This document shows, in pieces, positions 41,558-49,557 of a stretch of DNA of 64,000 bases (the stretch's first letter is position 1; every line of letters starts with the position of its first letter). Source of the DNA: Bog-473 sp035551835. Lineage in GTDB: Bacteria > Actinomycetota > Acidimicrobiia > Acidimicrobiales > RAAP-2. The notes under the pieces are model-generated. The model did no database searches, was not told where the DNA came from, and saw only the letters and a list, made by a program, of their open reading frames with translations. Position numbers and translations under genes: made by a program. The DNA lies in assembly GCA_035551835.1 (NCBI GenBank), contig DASZMN010000126.1, forward strand, positions 12,709 to 76,708, read 5' to 3'.

Positions 41558-41586
41558 TTGCTAAACGGAGGCACCCTCCGTATACT
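41558..41586 (+). promoter_or_regulatory. Sigma-70-type promoter of the DHA2 efflux gene
   Basis: TTGCTA (41558-41563) and TATACT (41581-41586) are separated by exactly 17 bp. Transcription would start near 41593, giving a ~45-nt leader with a GGAAAGG ribosome site before ATG 41638. One operator copy lies within the spacer and the other covers the start point. Confidence 0.65.
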
Positions 41587-41604
41587 AACCGGAAGAAGCT
41601 TCCG
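41566..41604. promoter_or_regulatory. Twin TetR operators (CGGARG-N3-CYTCCG)
   Basis: CGGAGGCACCCTCCG (41566-41580) and CGGAAGAAGCTTCCG (41590-41604) are both perfect 6-bp-arm inverted repeats with 3-bp centres, spaced 24 bp centre to centre. They fit one consensus and flank the -10 box. This is strong evidence for cooperative repression by the divergent TetR protein. Confidence 0.7.
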
Positions 41605-41637
41605 CTTCCCAGAATACCAGCGGAAAGGTCGTAGTCA

Positions 41638-43224
41638 ATGCCCCAATCCTCCCTTAGCCCCGCGCGTCCCGCGACCGGGAGCGACGCAGCCACCGGGTAC
41701 GTTTCCCCAGTTCATGGCCTCGCGCGCCGGCTCGCCCACCCGTCGGTGCTCCTGGCGGTGATCCTCACCGCACAGATGATGGTGGTGCTCGACGCCACCA
41801 TCGTGAACGTCGCCCTCCCGCACATTCAGGAGAACCTCGGCTTCTCGACCAGCGCCCTGTCGTGGGTGCTGAACGCCTACATCCTCACCTTCGGCGGGTT
41901 CCTCCTCCTCGGTGCCCGCGCCGGCGACCTGTTCGGCCGTCGGCGGGTCTTCCTCGTCGGCATCGCGATCTTCACGATCAGCTCGCTGGTCGGCGGCCTC
42001 GCCGTGAGCGGCTGGGCCCTGTTGGGCGCCCGAGCGATCCAAGGCCTGGGTGCTGCCCTCGCGGCGCCGTGCGCGCTGTCACTCCTCACCACCGCGTTCC
42101 CCGAGGGACGTGAGCGGGTCCGGGCCATCGGCCTCTACACGACCGTCTCGGCGGCCGGTGGGGCCACGGGTCTCGTGATGGGTGGCCTGCTGACCCAGCT
42201 CGTCTCGTGGCGTTGGGTGATGTTCGTCAACGTGCCGATCGGGCTGGCCGTCTGGTTGACCGGGCGGGTCGTGCTCGTCGAGACGGAGCGTCAGCAGGGT
42301 CACTTCGACGTGGTGGGCGCCATCACGTGCACCGTCGGTGTCAGCGGTCTGGTGCTCGGTCTGGTGGAGGCCGGATCGGACGGCTGGACGAGCCCGGTGA
42401 CCCTGGTCGCGCTGCTCGGCGGGATCGCCGTATTCGGGTACTTCTTGCACCACGAGAGCCGTGCGGCCGAGCCGATAATGCCGCTGCGCCTCCTGCTGCA
42501 CGCCACGCGCAACTCGGCCAACGCGTCCCGCGCCCTCCTGTACGCAGGCTTCTACGGGCTCTTCTACTTCATGGCCCAGTTCCTCCAAGACGTGCAGGGC
42601 TACAGCCCGCTCCGCGCCGGGCTGGCCTTCGTGCCCATGCCGGCCTCGGTGTTCCTCGCCTCCCAGCTGACGAGCCGGGTCCTCCTGCGACGCCTGCCGG
42701 AGAAGGCGGTGATGATCCTCGGATCCACCATCGCCATCATCGGCCTCGCGCTGGCCACCCAGGTCGGCGCACACACGGGGTACTCGTACATCGCGGTCTG
42801 CCTGGTGGTCATCGGCGCCGGGAGCGGCATGTCGCTGGTGGCGATGACCTCGGCGTCCCTGGCGGACGTGGAGCCCGAGATCGCCGGTGCCGCCTCGGGA
42901 CTGGTGAACGTCTCGCAGCAGTTGGGTGCCGCCATTGGCCTGGCCGTCCTGGTCACGGTGTTCAACTCCGTCGCCGGGCACGCACAGCTCATACCCGGGG
43001 CGACACCACTGGCGTCGGTGCACGCCCTGCGCGACGTCTTCGCCGTGGCCGGGCTGTTCGCGGTGGGCGCACTTGCGACGGTGGTCTTCGGGGTCAGCCG
43101 GTCCGCCGGAACGGAGCTGAGGGAGGAGCTCGACGTCGACGAGCTCGGCGTCGGGGTCGCCGCACTTTCGGCCGGAGGGGTGGACGGCGGGGGCCGTCTC
43201 GCCGAGCCCGCCTTGAGCGCCTGA
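41638..43224 (+). CDS. MFS multidrug transporter, DHA2 (EmrB/QacA) family
   Basis: This 528-aa protein has about 14 membrane helices. Motifs seen are 'MVVLDATIVNVALPHIQENLGFSTSALSWVLNAYILTFGGFLLLGARAGDLFGRRR' (D1 and A), 'RAIQGLGAALAAPCALSLLTTAF' (B) and 'TTVSAAGGATGLVMGGLLTQLVSWRWVMFVNVPIG' (C). It belongs to the proton-coupled drug exporters. It is only distantly related to the transporter at 33278, so it is not a recent duplicate. A clear promoter and two TetR operators lie upstream. Confidence 0.92.
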   Translation: MPQSSLSPARPATGSDAATGYVSPVHGLARRLAHPSVLLAVILTAQMMVVLDATIVNVALPHIQENLGFSTSALSWVLNAYILTFGGFLLLGARAGDLFGRRRVFLVGIAIFTISSLVGGLAVSGWALLGARAIQGLGAALAAPCALSLLTTAFPEGRERVRAIGLYTTVSAAGGATGLVMGGLLTQLVSWRWVMFVNVPIGLAVWLTGRVVLVETERQQGHFDVVGAITCTVGVSGLVLGLVEAGSDGWTSPVTLVALLGGIAVFGYFLHHESRAAEPIMPLRLLLHATRNSANASRALLYAGFYGLFYFMAQFLQDVQGYSPLRAGLAFVPMPASVFLASQLTSRVLLRRLPEKAVMILGSTIAIIGLALATQVGAHTGYSYIAVCLVVIGAGSGMSLVAMTSASLADVEPEIAGAASGLVNVSQQLGAAIGLAVLVTVFNSVAGHAQLIPGATPLASVHALRDVFAVAGLFAVGALATVVFGVSRSAGTELREELDVDELGVGVAALSAGGVDGGGRLAEPALSA

Positions 43225-43263
43225 TACCGCCCCCGCTCGCCCTGGGGTTGTACCGTCGGTCGC

Positions 43264-44130
43264 ATGGCCGACACCCGGGTCATGGAATTGCCGGACGGCC
43301 GTGAGCTGGCCTGGCTGGAGACCGGGAAGCCGAGAGGCTTCCCGGTCTTCATGTTCCATGGGACGCCGGGCTCGCGCCTGCAGGTGTCGTTCGACCCCAA
43401 GGCCATAGCTGCGTCGGGCGTGCGGTTCATTGCGCCGGACCGGCCCGGTTACGGCCACAGCTCGTTTCACCCGGATCGCACCCTTCTCAGTTGGGCCTCG
43501 GACGTCGCCGCGTTGGCGGACCACCTCAGGGTCGAACGGTTCGCCGTCGCCGGCCTGTCGGGCGGCGGCCCGCATGCCGCGGCCTGTGCCGCCGCCCTGC
43601 CCGACCGGGTGGCGATGTTGGGTCTCGTGAGCGCGGTCGGACCCATTGGAGAGCCCGAGCTGGCGGGAGGGATGGTCGGCCTCAACCGCGCGTTGACCAC
43701 GCTGGCCGTCCGCGCCCCGTTCGCGTTGCTGCCGCTCTTCGCCGTGCAGGACTTCGCGGTCCGGCGCTGGCCCGAGAAGACCTTGGCGGCGGCGCGGAAG
43801 CGGCTTCCCGCGCCCGATGCGGCCGTCCTGGCCCAGGCCGACGTCGTCGAGGCCATGGCGACCGAGTCCAAACGGGCGCCGGCCACCGCGGCGCGCGCCG
43901 GGGCCCAGGATTTCGCCCTGTTTGCCCGTCCTTGGGGGTTTCGCCCCCAGGACATTTCGGTTGCCGCCCACATCTGGCACGGCGACGCGGACGAGAACGT
44001 CTTGCCTTCCCACGCACGCTTCTTTGCGCAGCGGATCCCACAAGCCGAGCTGCACGAATGCCCGGGCGAAGGTCACATGCTGTACCACCACCACGTCGAA
44101 GAGATCCTGCGGACGCTCGCGACGGCCTGA
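43264..44130 (+). CDS. Alpha/beta-fold hydrolase
   Basis: This 288-aa protein has the oxyanion segment 'FMFHGTPGSRLQ', 'IAPDRPGYGHSSFHPDRTLLSWASDVAALADHL', the nucleophile elbow 'VAGLSGGGPHAAACA' (G-x-S-x-G), 'IWHGDADENVLPSHARFFA' (Asp) and 'CPGEGHMLYHHH' (His). The substrate is not predictable; esterase or dehalogenase-like activity is possible. TACCGT (43251-43256) lies 7 nt before ATG 43264 with no Shine-Dalgarno, so the mRNA is probably leaderless and separate from the efflux gene 39 bp upstream. Confidence 0.88.
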   Translation: MADTRVMELPDGRELAWLETGKPRGFPVFMFHGTPGSRLQVSFDPKAIAASGVRFIAPDRPGYGHSSFHPDRTLLSWASDVAALADHLRVERFAVAGLSGGGPHAAACAAALPDRVAMLGLVSAVGPIGEPELAGGMVGLNRALTTLAVRAPFALLPLFAVQDFAVRRWPEKTLAAARKRLPAPDAAVLAQADVVEAMATESKRAPATAARAGAQDFALFARPWGFRPQDISVAAHIWHGDADENVLPSHARFFAQRIPQAELHECPGEGHMLYHHHVEEILRTLATA

Positions 44131-44255
44131 TCGTGCGGCCCTCCGGTGCCGCCGAAACCTCCGGATCGGCCCGGCCGTCGCTGACCAGGGATTGACCGGA
44201 CGCCCGGCCGGGAGGCGCCCGCAACGAGCCGCCGCCGCCGGATACTCTGCAACCC

Positions 44256-45101
44256 GTGGGGGTTCGGTCGATGCTCCGGCCCGGCGAGCTGGGTCGGAGC
44301 AGTCACGTCTGCTGGTCGTACCGCTCCGACGAGGAGCATTGCGACTTCCTGGTCGAGTTCTTCAACGCCGGGCTGGCCGCCAACGAGCGGCTGCTGTACT
44401 TCGCTCCCCCCGATCAGCTCGAGGCGACCGTGCCCGAGCTTGCGGCCGCCGGCATCGATGTCGACGCCCTGGTCGAGTGCGGCGCCCTGTCGATCGACGA
44501 CGTGGACCGTGCGTATCTGTTCGAGGGCGCCTTGCAGCCCGACGTCCGGCTGGCGGGCCATGCGCTGTTGGTCGGGCAGGCCCTGCGCGACGGGTTCGCC
44601 GGGCTGCGGGTGTGCTCGGAGGTCGTCCCGCTGCTGGGGACCGACGGGGTGTGCGACGAGTGGTGCAGCTACGAGATCCGGGCCGACCTTCTCATCTCGA
44701 GGCTGCCGAGCATCGTGGTGTGCGCGTGCGACCTGCGACAGGCGCGCCCCGAGGTCGCCAGCGACCTTCACGCCGTGCACTCGCTGCACATCGGCACACA
44801 AGCCAATGGTTCGCCGTTTCGGCTGCACGCCGGGCGTGGTGGCCTGTCCCTCTCGGGCGAGGTGGACGCCTCGAGCGCGGAGCGCGTGCGACGCTGGCTC
44901 AGCGACGCGCTGCGCGACATGCCCGACCCGGTCATCGACGTCGAGGGCCTGGAGTTCATCGACGCGGCCGGCATGTGGGCGTTGCTCGACAGCGCCCACG
45001 CCCACCCCGAGGGCCTCCGGCTTCGGGGCACCTCGGCCCGCTTCCGCCAGGTGTGGTCGGTCTGTGGCTACGACACCATCGCGTCGGTCCAGCTGAATTA
45101 G
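44256..45101 (+). CDS. MEDS-STAS domain signalling protein
   Basis: This 281-aa protein begins with a MEDS domain ('HVCWSYRSDEEHCDFLVEFFNAGLAANERLLYFAPPDQL', then 'YEIRADLLISRLPSIVVCACDLRQARPEVASDLHAVHSLHIG'), found in methanogen/methylotroph sensors such as DcmR. It ends with a STAS domain ('LSLSGEVDASSAERVRRWLSDALRDMPDPVIDVEGLEFIDAAGMWALLDSA'), as in anti-anti-sigma factors; the phosphorylatable position reads DAAG rather than DSSG. It may sense a small hydrocarbon ligand and control a partner kinase or sigma cascade. The start is GTG 44256, with TACTCT (44243-44248) 7 nt upstream: leaderless. Confidence 0.85.
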   Translation: MGVRSMLRPGELGRSSHVCWSYRSDEEHCDFLVEFFNAGLAANERLLYFAPPDQLEATVPELAAAGIDVDALVECGALSIDDVDRAYLFEGALQPDVRLAGHALLVGQALRDGFAGLRVCSEVVPLLGTDGVCDEWCSYEIRADLLISRLPSIVVCACDLRQARPEVASDLHAVHSLHIGTQANGSPFRLHAGRGGLSLSGEVDASSAERVRRWLSDALRDMPDPVIDVEGLEFIDAAGMWALLDSAHAHPEGLRLRGTSARFRQVWSVCGYDTIASVQLN

Positions 45102-45149
45102 CTCTCTCGAGCAAACCGGTCCGGGCTGGGTCCAATAGTCTCGGCCGCC

Positions 45150-46241
45150 GTGCGCCCCCAACCGTTGCTGCGCCACGCCGGCGACGCCACCCCCGAGTGG
45201 CTGACGGGGGTGCTGGCCGCCAACGGCCTGCTCGGGGAGGGCGCGGCCGTCACCTCCTTCGAAACGGCGCCGATCGGCACGGGCCAGATGGCGGACACGA
45301 CGCGCTTCTCCCTCGCGTACGACGCCCCGGCGGCCGGGCCTCCCACCGTGGTGGGCAAGTTCGCCTCGGCCGACGATCAGAGCCGCGCCACCGGCCTGGC
45401 CCTGCGCGCCTACGAGATCGAGGTGCGCTTCTACCGTGAGGTCGCCGGCCGGATCGCCACCCGACTGCCGGCGGTGTACGCCGCCGAGATCGAGCCCGAG
45501 ACCGGCTGGTTCACCCTCCTCATGGAAGACATCGCCGGCGCGCAACAAGGCGACCAGATCGCCGCGTGTGAGCCCGACGTCGCGGCCGCGGTGCTCGAGG
45601 GCATGGCCGGGTTGCACGCCCCGTGCTGGGAGTCACGCGAGCTCGCCGGGTTGGAGTGGCTCAATCGCAACACGCCAGACTCGGCCGCGGTCCTCGCCGC
45701 CATGGTGTCCTCGTTGCTGCCCGGTTTCCTCGAGCGCTATGCCGACGACCTCACGCCCGAATACCAGGAGGTCTGCCGCGTCTTCGCCGAGCACATTCCG
45801 GCGTACGTCAGCGAGCGCGCCAACGGGCCGCGCACCGCGGCCCACGGAGACTTCCGGCTCGACAACTTCTTGTTCCAACCCGGCGACGCCCACCCGGTCG
45901 TGGTCGACTGGCAGACGGCCGTGTGGACCGGCGCCGCGTTCGACGTCGCCTACTTCGTCGGCGGCTGCCTGACGGCCGAGGACCGCCGCACCCACCAGGA
46001 TGACCTGCTGGCGCACTACCACGACGCCCTGCGCCGCCTCGGGGTCCGTGACTACAGCCTCGAGCAGCTGCGCACCGACGTCCGCTGGGAGAGCTTCGCC
46101 GGGGTCCTCATGGCCATCGTGGCGTCCATGATCGTCGAACGCACCGAACGCGGCGACCTCATGTTCCTGACGAGCACCATCCGTCACGCCCAGCACGCCC
46201 TGGACGAGGACGCTCCCGCGCTCCTGCTGGCAGCGGGATGA
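45150..46241 (+). CDS. Phosphotransferase-family (APH/ecdysteroid-kinase-like) protein
   Basis: This 363-aa protein has a kinase-like fold: 'PPTVVGKFASADD' (strand with ATP Lys), 'LLMEDIAGAQQGDQ' (hinge), 'RTAAHGDFRLDNFLF' (H-G-D-x-R-x-x-N catalytic loop) and 'VVVDWQTAVWTGAAFDVAYFVGG' (metal Asp in DWQ). Actinobacterial members of this family are often labelled aminoglycoside phosphotransferases but probably act on other hydroxyl compounds. The start is GTG 45150; TAGTCT (45136-45141) sits 8 nt upstream, so it is leaderless. The stop overlaps the next gene by 4 bp (ATGA). Confidence 0.83.
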   Translation: MRPQPLLRHAGDATPEWLTGVLAANGLLGEGAAVTSFETAPIGTGQMADTTRFSLAYDAPAAGPPTVVGKFASADDQSRATGLALRAYEIEVRFYREVAGRIATRLPAVYAAEIEPETGWFTLLMEDIAGAQQGDQIAACEPDVAAAVLEGMAGLHAPCWESRELAGLEWLNRNTPDSAAVLAAMVSSLLPGFLERYADDLTPEYQEVCRVFAEHIPAYVSERANGPRTAAHGDFRLDNFLFQPGDAHPVVVDWQTAVWTGAAFDVAYFVGGCLTAEDRRTHQDDLLAHYHDALRRLGVRDYSLEQLRTDVRWESFAGVLMAIVASMIVERTERGDLMFLTSTIRHAQHALDEDAPALLLAAG

Positions 46242-46762
46242 CGGACCTCTTGGTGCTCTGCACCGGCAACGCGGCGCGCTCCGTGATGGCGGGCTTCATG
46301 CTTGACGCCCTGTGGAACGGCCGCGCCGAAGCGCTGCAGATCGTCACGGCAGGCACCCACGTGATCGACGGGCAGCCCATGGGCATGCGCACCCGTACCG
46401 CCTTGACGCGCATTCCCGAGCTGGCCACCGCCGATTTCCGCCGGCACCGCAGCCGCCAGGTCCACGGCGTGGACCTGGTCCGCGCCGAGTTGGTGGTCGT
46501 CATGGAGGCGGACCACGTTCGCTTCGTCCGACGACGTTTTCCGGACGCAGCCGCCAAGACCGCCACGATCCGCCGCTTGTGCGGTGAGCTGGAACCGTCG
46601 CCGCCCACCCTCGGCGAGCGCGTCGTTGGCTTGCACCTGGCCGCGGTGGAGGTGTCCGACGACGAGGACGTGCTCGATCCGGCCGGCCACGAAGGCGACT
46701 TCTACGCGGCGTGCGCCGACCAGCTGTGGGACCTCTGCGGCCAGCTCGTCGAGTTGTTGTAG
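46238..46762 (+). CDS. Low-molecular-weight protein tyrosine phosphatase-like protein
   Basis: This 174-aa protein has the LMW-PTP/ArsC-like P-loop right at the N-terminus: 'LLVLCTGNAARSVMAGFML' (C8-x5-R14-S). A distal Asp lies in 'EDVLDPAGHEGDFY', where LMW-PTPs carry the general acid (DP). Between them is the usual alternating alpha/beta sheet ('AELVVVMEADHVRFVRRRFP'). The substrate could be a phosphotyrosine or phospho-sugar regulator. It is translationally coupled to the upstream kinase-like gene, an interesting kinase/phosphatase pairing. Confidence 0.82.
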   Translation: MTDLLVLCTGNAARSVMAGFMLDALWNGRAEALQIVTAGTHVIDGQPMGMRTRTALTRIPELATADFRRHRSRQVHGVDLVRAELVVVMEADHVRFVRRRFPDAAAKTATIRRLCGELEPSPPTLGERVVGLHLAAVEVSDDEDVLDPAGHEGDFYAACADQLWDLCGQLVELL

Positions 46763-46813
46763 GCCCCGAGCCTGGGCCCACCCGTCCCGGCCGAGCCGGC
46801 CATGACGGATTGC

Positions 46814-47437
46814 TCAGTCGGCGTGCACCGAGCGCAGACCGGCCCAGGCCAGGTCCGCCATGCGCCGGGCCAGGCGCTGCGCCTCCTCGTCGGCCTCGGC
46901 GTCGGTGTCGGGCCGGTGCGCCATGAAGCGCCGGCTCGCACCCTCGGCCATGCCGACGATCCCGTAGGCGAGCAGCCGGCGGTGGTCGTCGTCCAGCCCG
47001 GCGTTGATGAGCGGGTCGATGGCCTCGGCGATGGCGTCCTCGACCGCCCGGAGAGCCCGCCCGAGCTCGAAGTCGTCGGCGTGGTCGCGTCCGTAGAGGA
47101 GGCGGAACTCGGGCTCGTTGCTCACCACCAGCCGGAAATAGGCGGCGAACCCCAGCTCGACCTGCTGGCGCGGGCCCTCGGCCCGCATGACCGCGCGCCG
47201 GATGGCCGTGAGCAGGTCCTGCGCAATCGAGTCGACCAGCTCCAGATAGAGCGCCCGTTTTGAGGAGAAGTGCTGGTAGAGGAGCGGCTTCGTGACGCCG
47301 GCGCGCTCGGCGATGTCGTCCATCGTCGTGGCCCGATAGCCCCGGTGCGCGAAGAGCTCGAGCGCCACCGCGAACAGCTGTCCGCGGCGCTGCTCGGCGG
47401 TCAGCCTTCGGGAGGCCGCCTGGATCGGACTCGACAT
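46814..47437 (-). CDS. TetR family transcriptional regulator
   Basis: This protein of about 207 aa has the TetR DNA-binding domain 'RRGQLFAVALELFAHRGYRATTMDDIAERAGVTKPLLYQHFSSKRALYLELVDSIAQDLL' and a helical ligand domain. 'VTKPLLYQHF' is the recognition helix. The start could be ATG 47437 or GTG 47446. An imperfect repeat GTTACC-N4-GGTCAC (47447-47462) covers the start and the end of the upstream glycosyltransferase gene and may be its own operator. No obvious target gene is adjacent, apart from that glycosyltransferase. Confidence 0.87.
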   Translation of the reverse strand: MSSPIQAASRRLTAEQRRGQLFAVALELFAHRGYRATTMDDIAERAGVTKPLLYQHFSSKRALYLELVDSIAQDLLTAIRRAVMRAEGPRQQVELGFAAYFRLVVSNEPEFRLLYGRDHADDFELGRALRAVEDAIAEAIDPLINAGLDDDHRRLLAYGIVGMAEGASRRFMAHRPDTDAEADEEAQRLARRMADLAWAGLRSVHAD

Positions 47438-47447
47438 CCCGCTCACG

Positions 47448-48497
47448 TTACCGACTGGTCACACCCTTGCCCGAGATCCCGCTCCCGGTGAGCACGCCGG
47501 CCAAGCGGGCGGGCAGGTCGGCCAGGTTGAAGTGCGTGGCGGCCACGCGCTGGTTGTGGGTCAGCCGCGCCTCGTCCCTCTGCTCCAGCCAGCGCGCCAG
47601 GGGGGCCGGGTCCGCCACGCCGAACCAACGGAACCCGAAGGCGGCGAGCTCGGCCGCCACCGGGTAGGAGCCGATGGCAAGGGGCCGCCGATGGGTGGCC
47701 GACTCGACGGACGGGTTGCCGAACCCCTCCCAGAACGAGGGGAGCACTACGGCATCGCACGCCGCGTACGCGTCGGCGATCGAGCAGCCCCCCGGGGGCT
47801 GCCCCAGGAGCACCGGACAGCTGGCGCGCGCGACCAGTCGGTCGAGCTCGGGCCCGTACCCGTCCTCGGCCGGCCCGAGGAGCCAGTAGGCGCCGCCGAC
47901 CGCCGCCGTCAGCTCGAGCGCGCCGGCGATGTTCTTGCGCTCGAGCGCGCGGGTCGGCTGGAGCAACAGCGCGCCGTCGTCGAGGCCGAGTGTGGCGCGC
48001 GTGCGCGCCCGGTCGCCGGGTGCGGGGTCGGGGTCGAAGGCGTTGTAGATCGTCGTGGCGGCCACACCGCGCGCCCCGAGCTCGGCCCGGCTCAGCTCAT
48101 TGATGGTGACGTGCACCCACCGTGGGTCGTCGGGCGGTGGCGGGAGGTGGGCCAGGTGCGGGCGCTGCCACGGAAGGTCGTGGTGATGGAAGAGGGCCGG
48201 GCGCGCGGCGCAGACGCGCGCCACAATCGCCGCGGCCGGGGGGTTGAGCGGAAGGGAGCACAGGTTCTCGACGACGACGAGGTCGGCGGCCGCGCATGCG
48301 TCCTCCACCTCGGGGCGCGTCGGCGGCTCGGCCGCGTCGATGGCGAGTCCAGGGAGCACGAGGTCGACCGCGCCGGCGCCCGCGACGGTGCGCACCTCCC
48401 AGCCGAGCGTCCGGAGCGCCCACGCCCATTTCGCGGCCTCGACCGAGACGCCGTCGCCCCCGCCGAGCCGGAACGAGATCATGCAGGCCGTCGGCAT
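47448..48497 (-). CDS. Glycosyltransferase, GT4-like (GT-B fold)
   Basis: This 349-aa protein is a GT-B glycosyltransferase. 'ISFRLGGGDGVSVEAAKWAWALRTLGWEVRTVAG' is the acceptor-domain glycine loop, 'PTRALERKNIAGALEL' is the GT4 'R..R.KN' segment, and 'DAVVLPSFWEGFGNPSVESATHRRPL' is the E-x7-E donor site. It is likely to transfer a nucleotide-sugar-derived hexose to a lipid or glycan. It is divergent from gmd, fitting surface polysaccharide synthesis. The start is ATG 48497, because TACAGT (48505-48510, minus) lies 7 nt upstream; GTG 48506 would fall inside that box. Confidence 0.87.
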   Translation of the reverse strand: MPTACMISFRLGGGDGVSVEAAKWAWALRTLGWEVRTVAGAGAVDLVLPGLAIDAAEPPTRPEVEDACAAADLVVVENLCSLPLNPPAAAIVARVCAARPALFHHHDLPWQRPHLAHLPPPPDDPRWVHVTINELSRAELGARGVAATTIYNAFDPDPAPGDRARTRATLGLDDGALLLQPTRALERKNIAGALELTAAVGGAYWLLGPAEDGYGPELDRLVARASCPVLLGQPPGGCSIADAYAACDAVVLPSFWEGFGNPSVESATHRRPLAIGSYPVAAELAAFGFRWFGVADPAPLARWLEQRDEARLTHNQRVAATHFNLADLPARLAGVLTGSGISGKGVTSR

Positions 48498-48571
48498 CGT
48501 GCGCACTGTAGGTGCGCCGGCGAGAACTCCCTGCAGAAGCCCTCGTGCGCCTGTCGGCTAGCCTGCTCGCG

Positions 48572-49543
48572 ATGGCAAACCGGGCTCTGATCACTGGCGT
48601 CACGGGCCAAGACGGCTCGTACCTGGCGGAATTCCTGCTCTCCAAGGGATACACGGTCATCGGCATGGTCCGGCGCTCGAGCACCGTCAACTTCGAGCGC
48701 ATCGCCCACATCCAGGACCAGCTCGAGCTGGTCGCGGGCGACCTCCTGGACGAGATCTCGCTCATCAACATCCTGCGCGACCACCGTCCGACCGAGGTCT
48801 ACAACCTGGCCGCACAGTCCTTCGTCCAGACCAGCTGGAGCCAGCCCGTCCTGACCGGTGAGACGACGGCCATGGGGGTCACCCGTCTGCTCGACGCCAT
48901 CCGGCTCGTCGATCCCGAGGTCCGCTTCTACCAGGCCAGCTCCTCGGAGATGTTCGGCAAGGTGCTCGAGGTCCCCCAGAGCGAGGACACACCCTTCTAC
49001 CCCCGGAGCCCTTACGGCGTGGCCAAGGTCTACGGCCACTGGATCACCGTCAACTATCGCGAGAGCTACGACCTGCACGCCTCGTCGGGGATCCTGTTCA
49101 ACCACGAGTCGCCTCGCCGGGGCCTTGAGTTCGTCACCCGCAAGGTGACGCACGGCGTGGCGCGTATTGCGAACAAGCTCGACGACAAGCTGGCGCTCGG
49201 CAATCTCGATGCGCAACGTGACTGGGGCTACGCGGCCGACTACGTCCGGGCCATGTGGCTGATGCTCCAGCAGGACGGCCCGGGCGACTTCGTCGTGTCG
49301 ACGGGCGAGACACACGAGGTCCGCGAGCTCTGCCGCTTAGCCTTCGAAGCGGTCGGGCTCGACTGGGAGGAGCACGTCGTCATCGACGAGCGCTTCCTGC
49401 GCCCCGCCGAGGTCGACCTCCTGGTGGGTGACCCGGCCAAGGCGCACGAGGTCCTGGGCTGGCAGCCCCAGGTCGACTTTCCGGGGCTGATCGAGATGAT
49501 GGTCAAGGCCGACATGGACGCGGTCCGTAAGAGCCTGAGATAA
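48572..49543 (+). CDS. gmd: GDP-mannose 4,6-dehydratase
   Basis: This 324-aa extended SDR converts GDP-mannose to GDP-4-keto-6-deoxymannose, the precursor of fucose, rhamnose and related sugars. Motifs are 'ALITGVTGQDGSYLAEFLLSKGYTVIGMVRRSS' (NADP site), 'YNLAAQSFVQTSW', 'YQASSSEMFGK', 'SPYGVAKVYGHWI' (Tyr and Lys) and 'GILFNHESPRRGLEFVTRKVT', which is diagnostic for GMD. It is slightly shorter than typical (about 340-370 aa). TAGCCT (48559-48564) lies 7 nt before ATG 48572, so the transcript is likely leaderless. It is divergent from a glycosyltransferase gene. Confidence 0.93.
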   Translation: MANRALITGVTGQDGSYLAEFLLSKGYTVIGMVRRSSTVNFERIAHIQDQLELVAGDLLDEISLINILRDHRPTEVYNLAAQSFVQTSWSQPVLTGETTAMGVTRLLDAIRLVDPEVRFYQASSSEMFGKVLEVPQSEDTPFYPRSPYGVAKVYGHWITVNYRESYDLHASSGILFNHESPRRGLEFVTRKVTHGVARIANKLDDKLALGNLDAQRDWGYAADYVRAMWLMLQQDGPGDFVVSTGETHEVRELCRLAFEAVGLDWEEHVVIDERFLRPAEVDLLVGDPAKAHEVLGWQPQVDFPGLIEMMVKADMDAVRKSLR

Positions 49544-49557
49544 CAGGGGCGGCCGCG

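Noticed and set aside
33278..43224. The two DHA2 transporters as recent duplicates.
   Set aside because: Sequence similarity is limited to family motifs, and their regulators belong to different families (MarR and TetR).
47447..47462. GTTACC-N4-GGTCAC as a firm TetR operator.
   Set aside because: The repeat is imperfect and overlaps both the end of the glycosyltransferase gene and the regulator start; it is mentioned only as a possibility.
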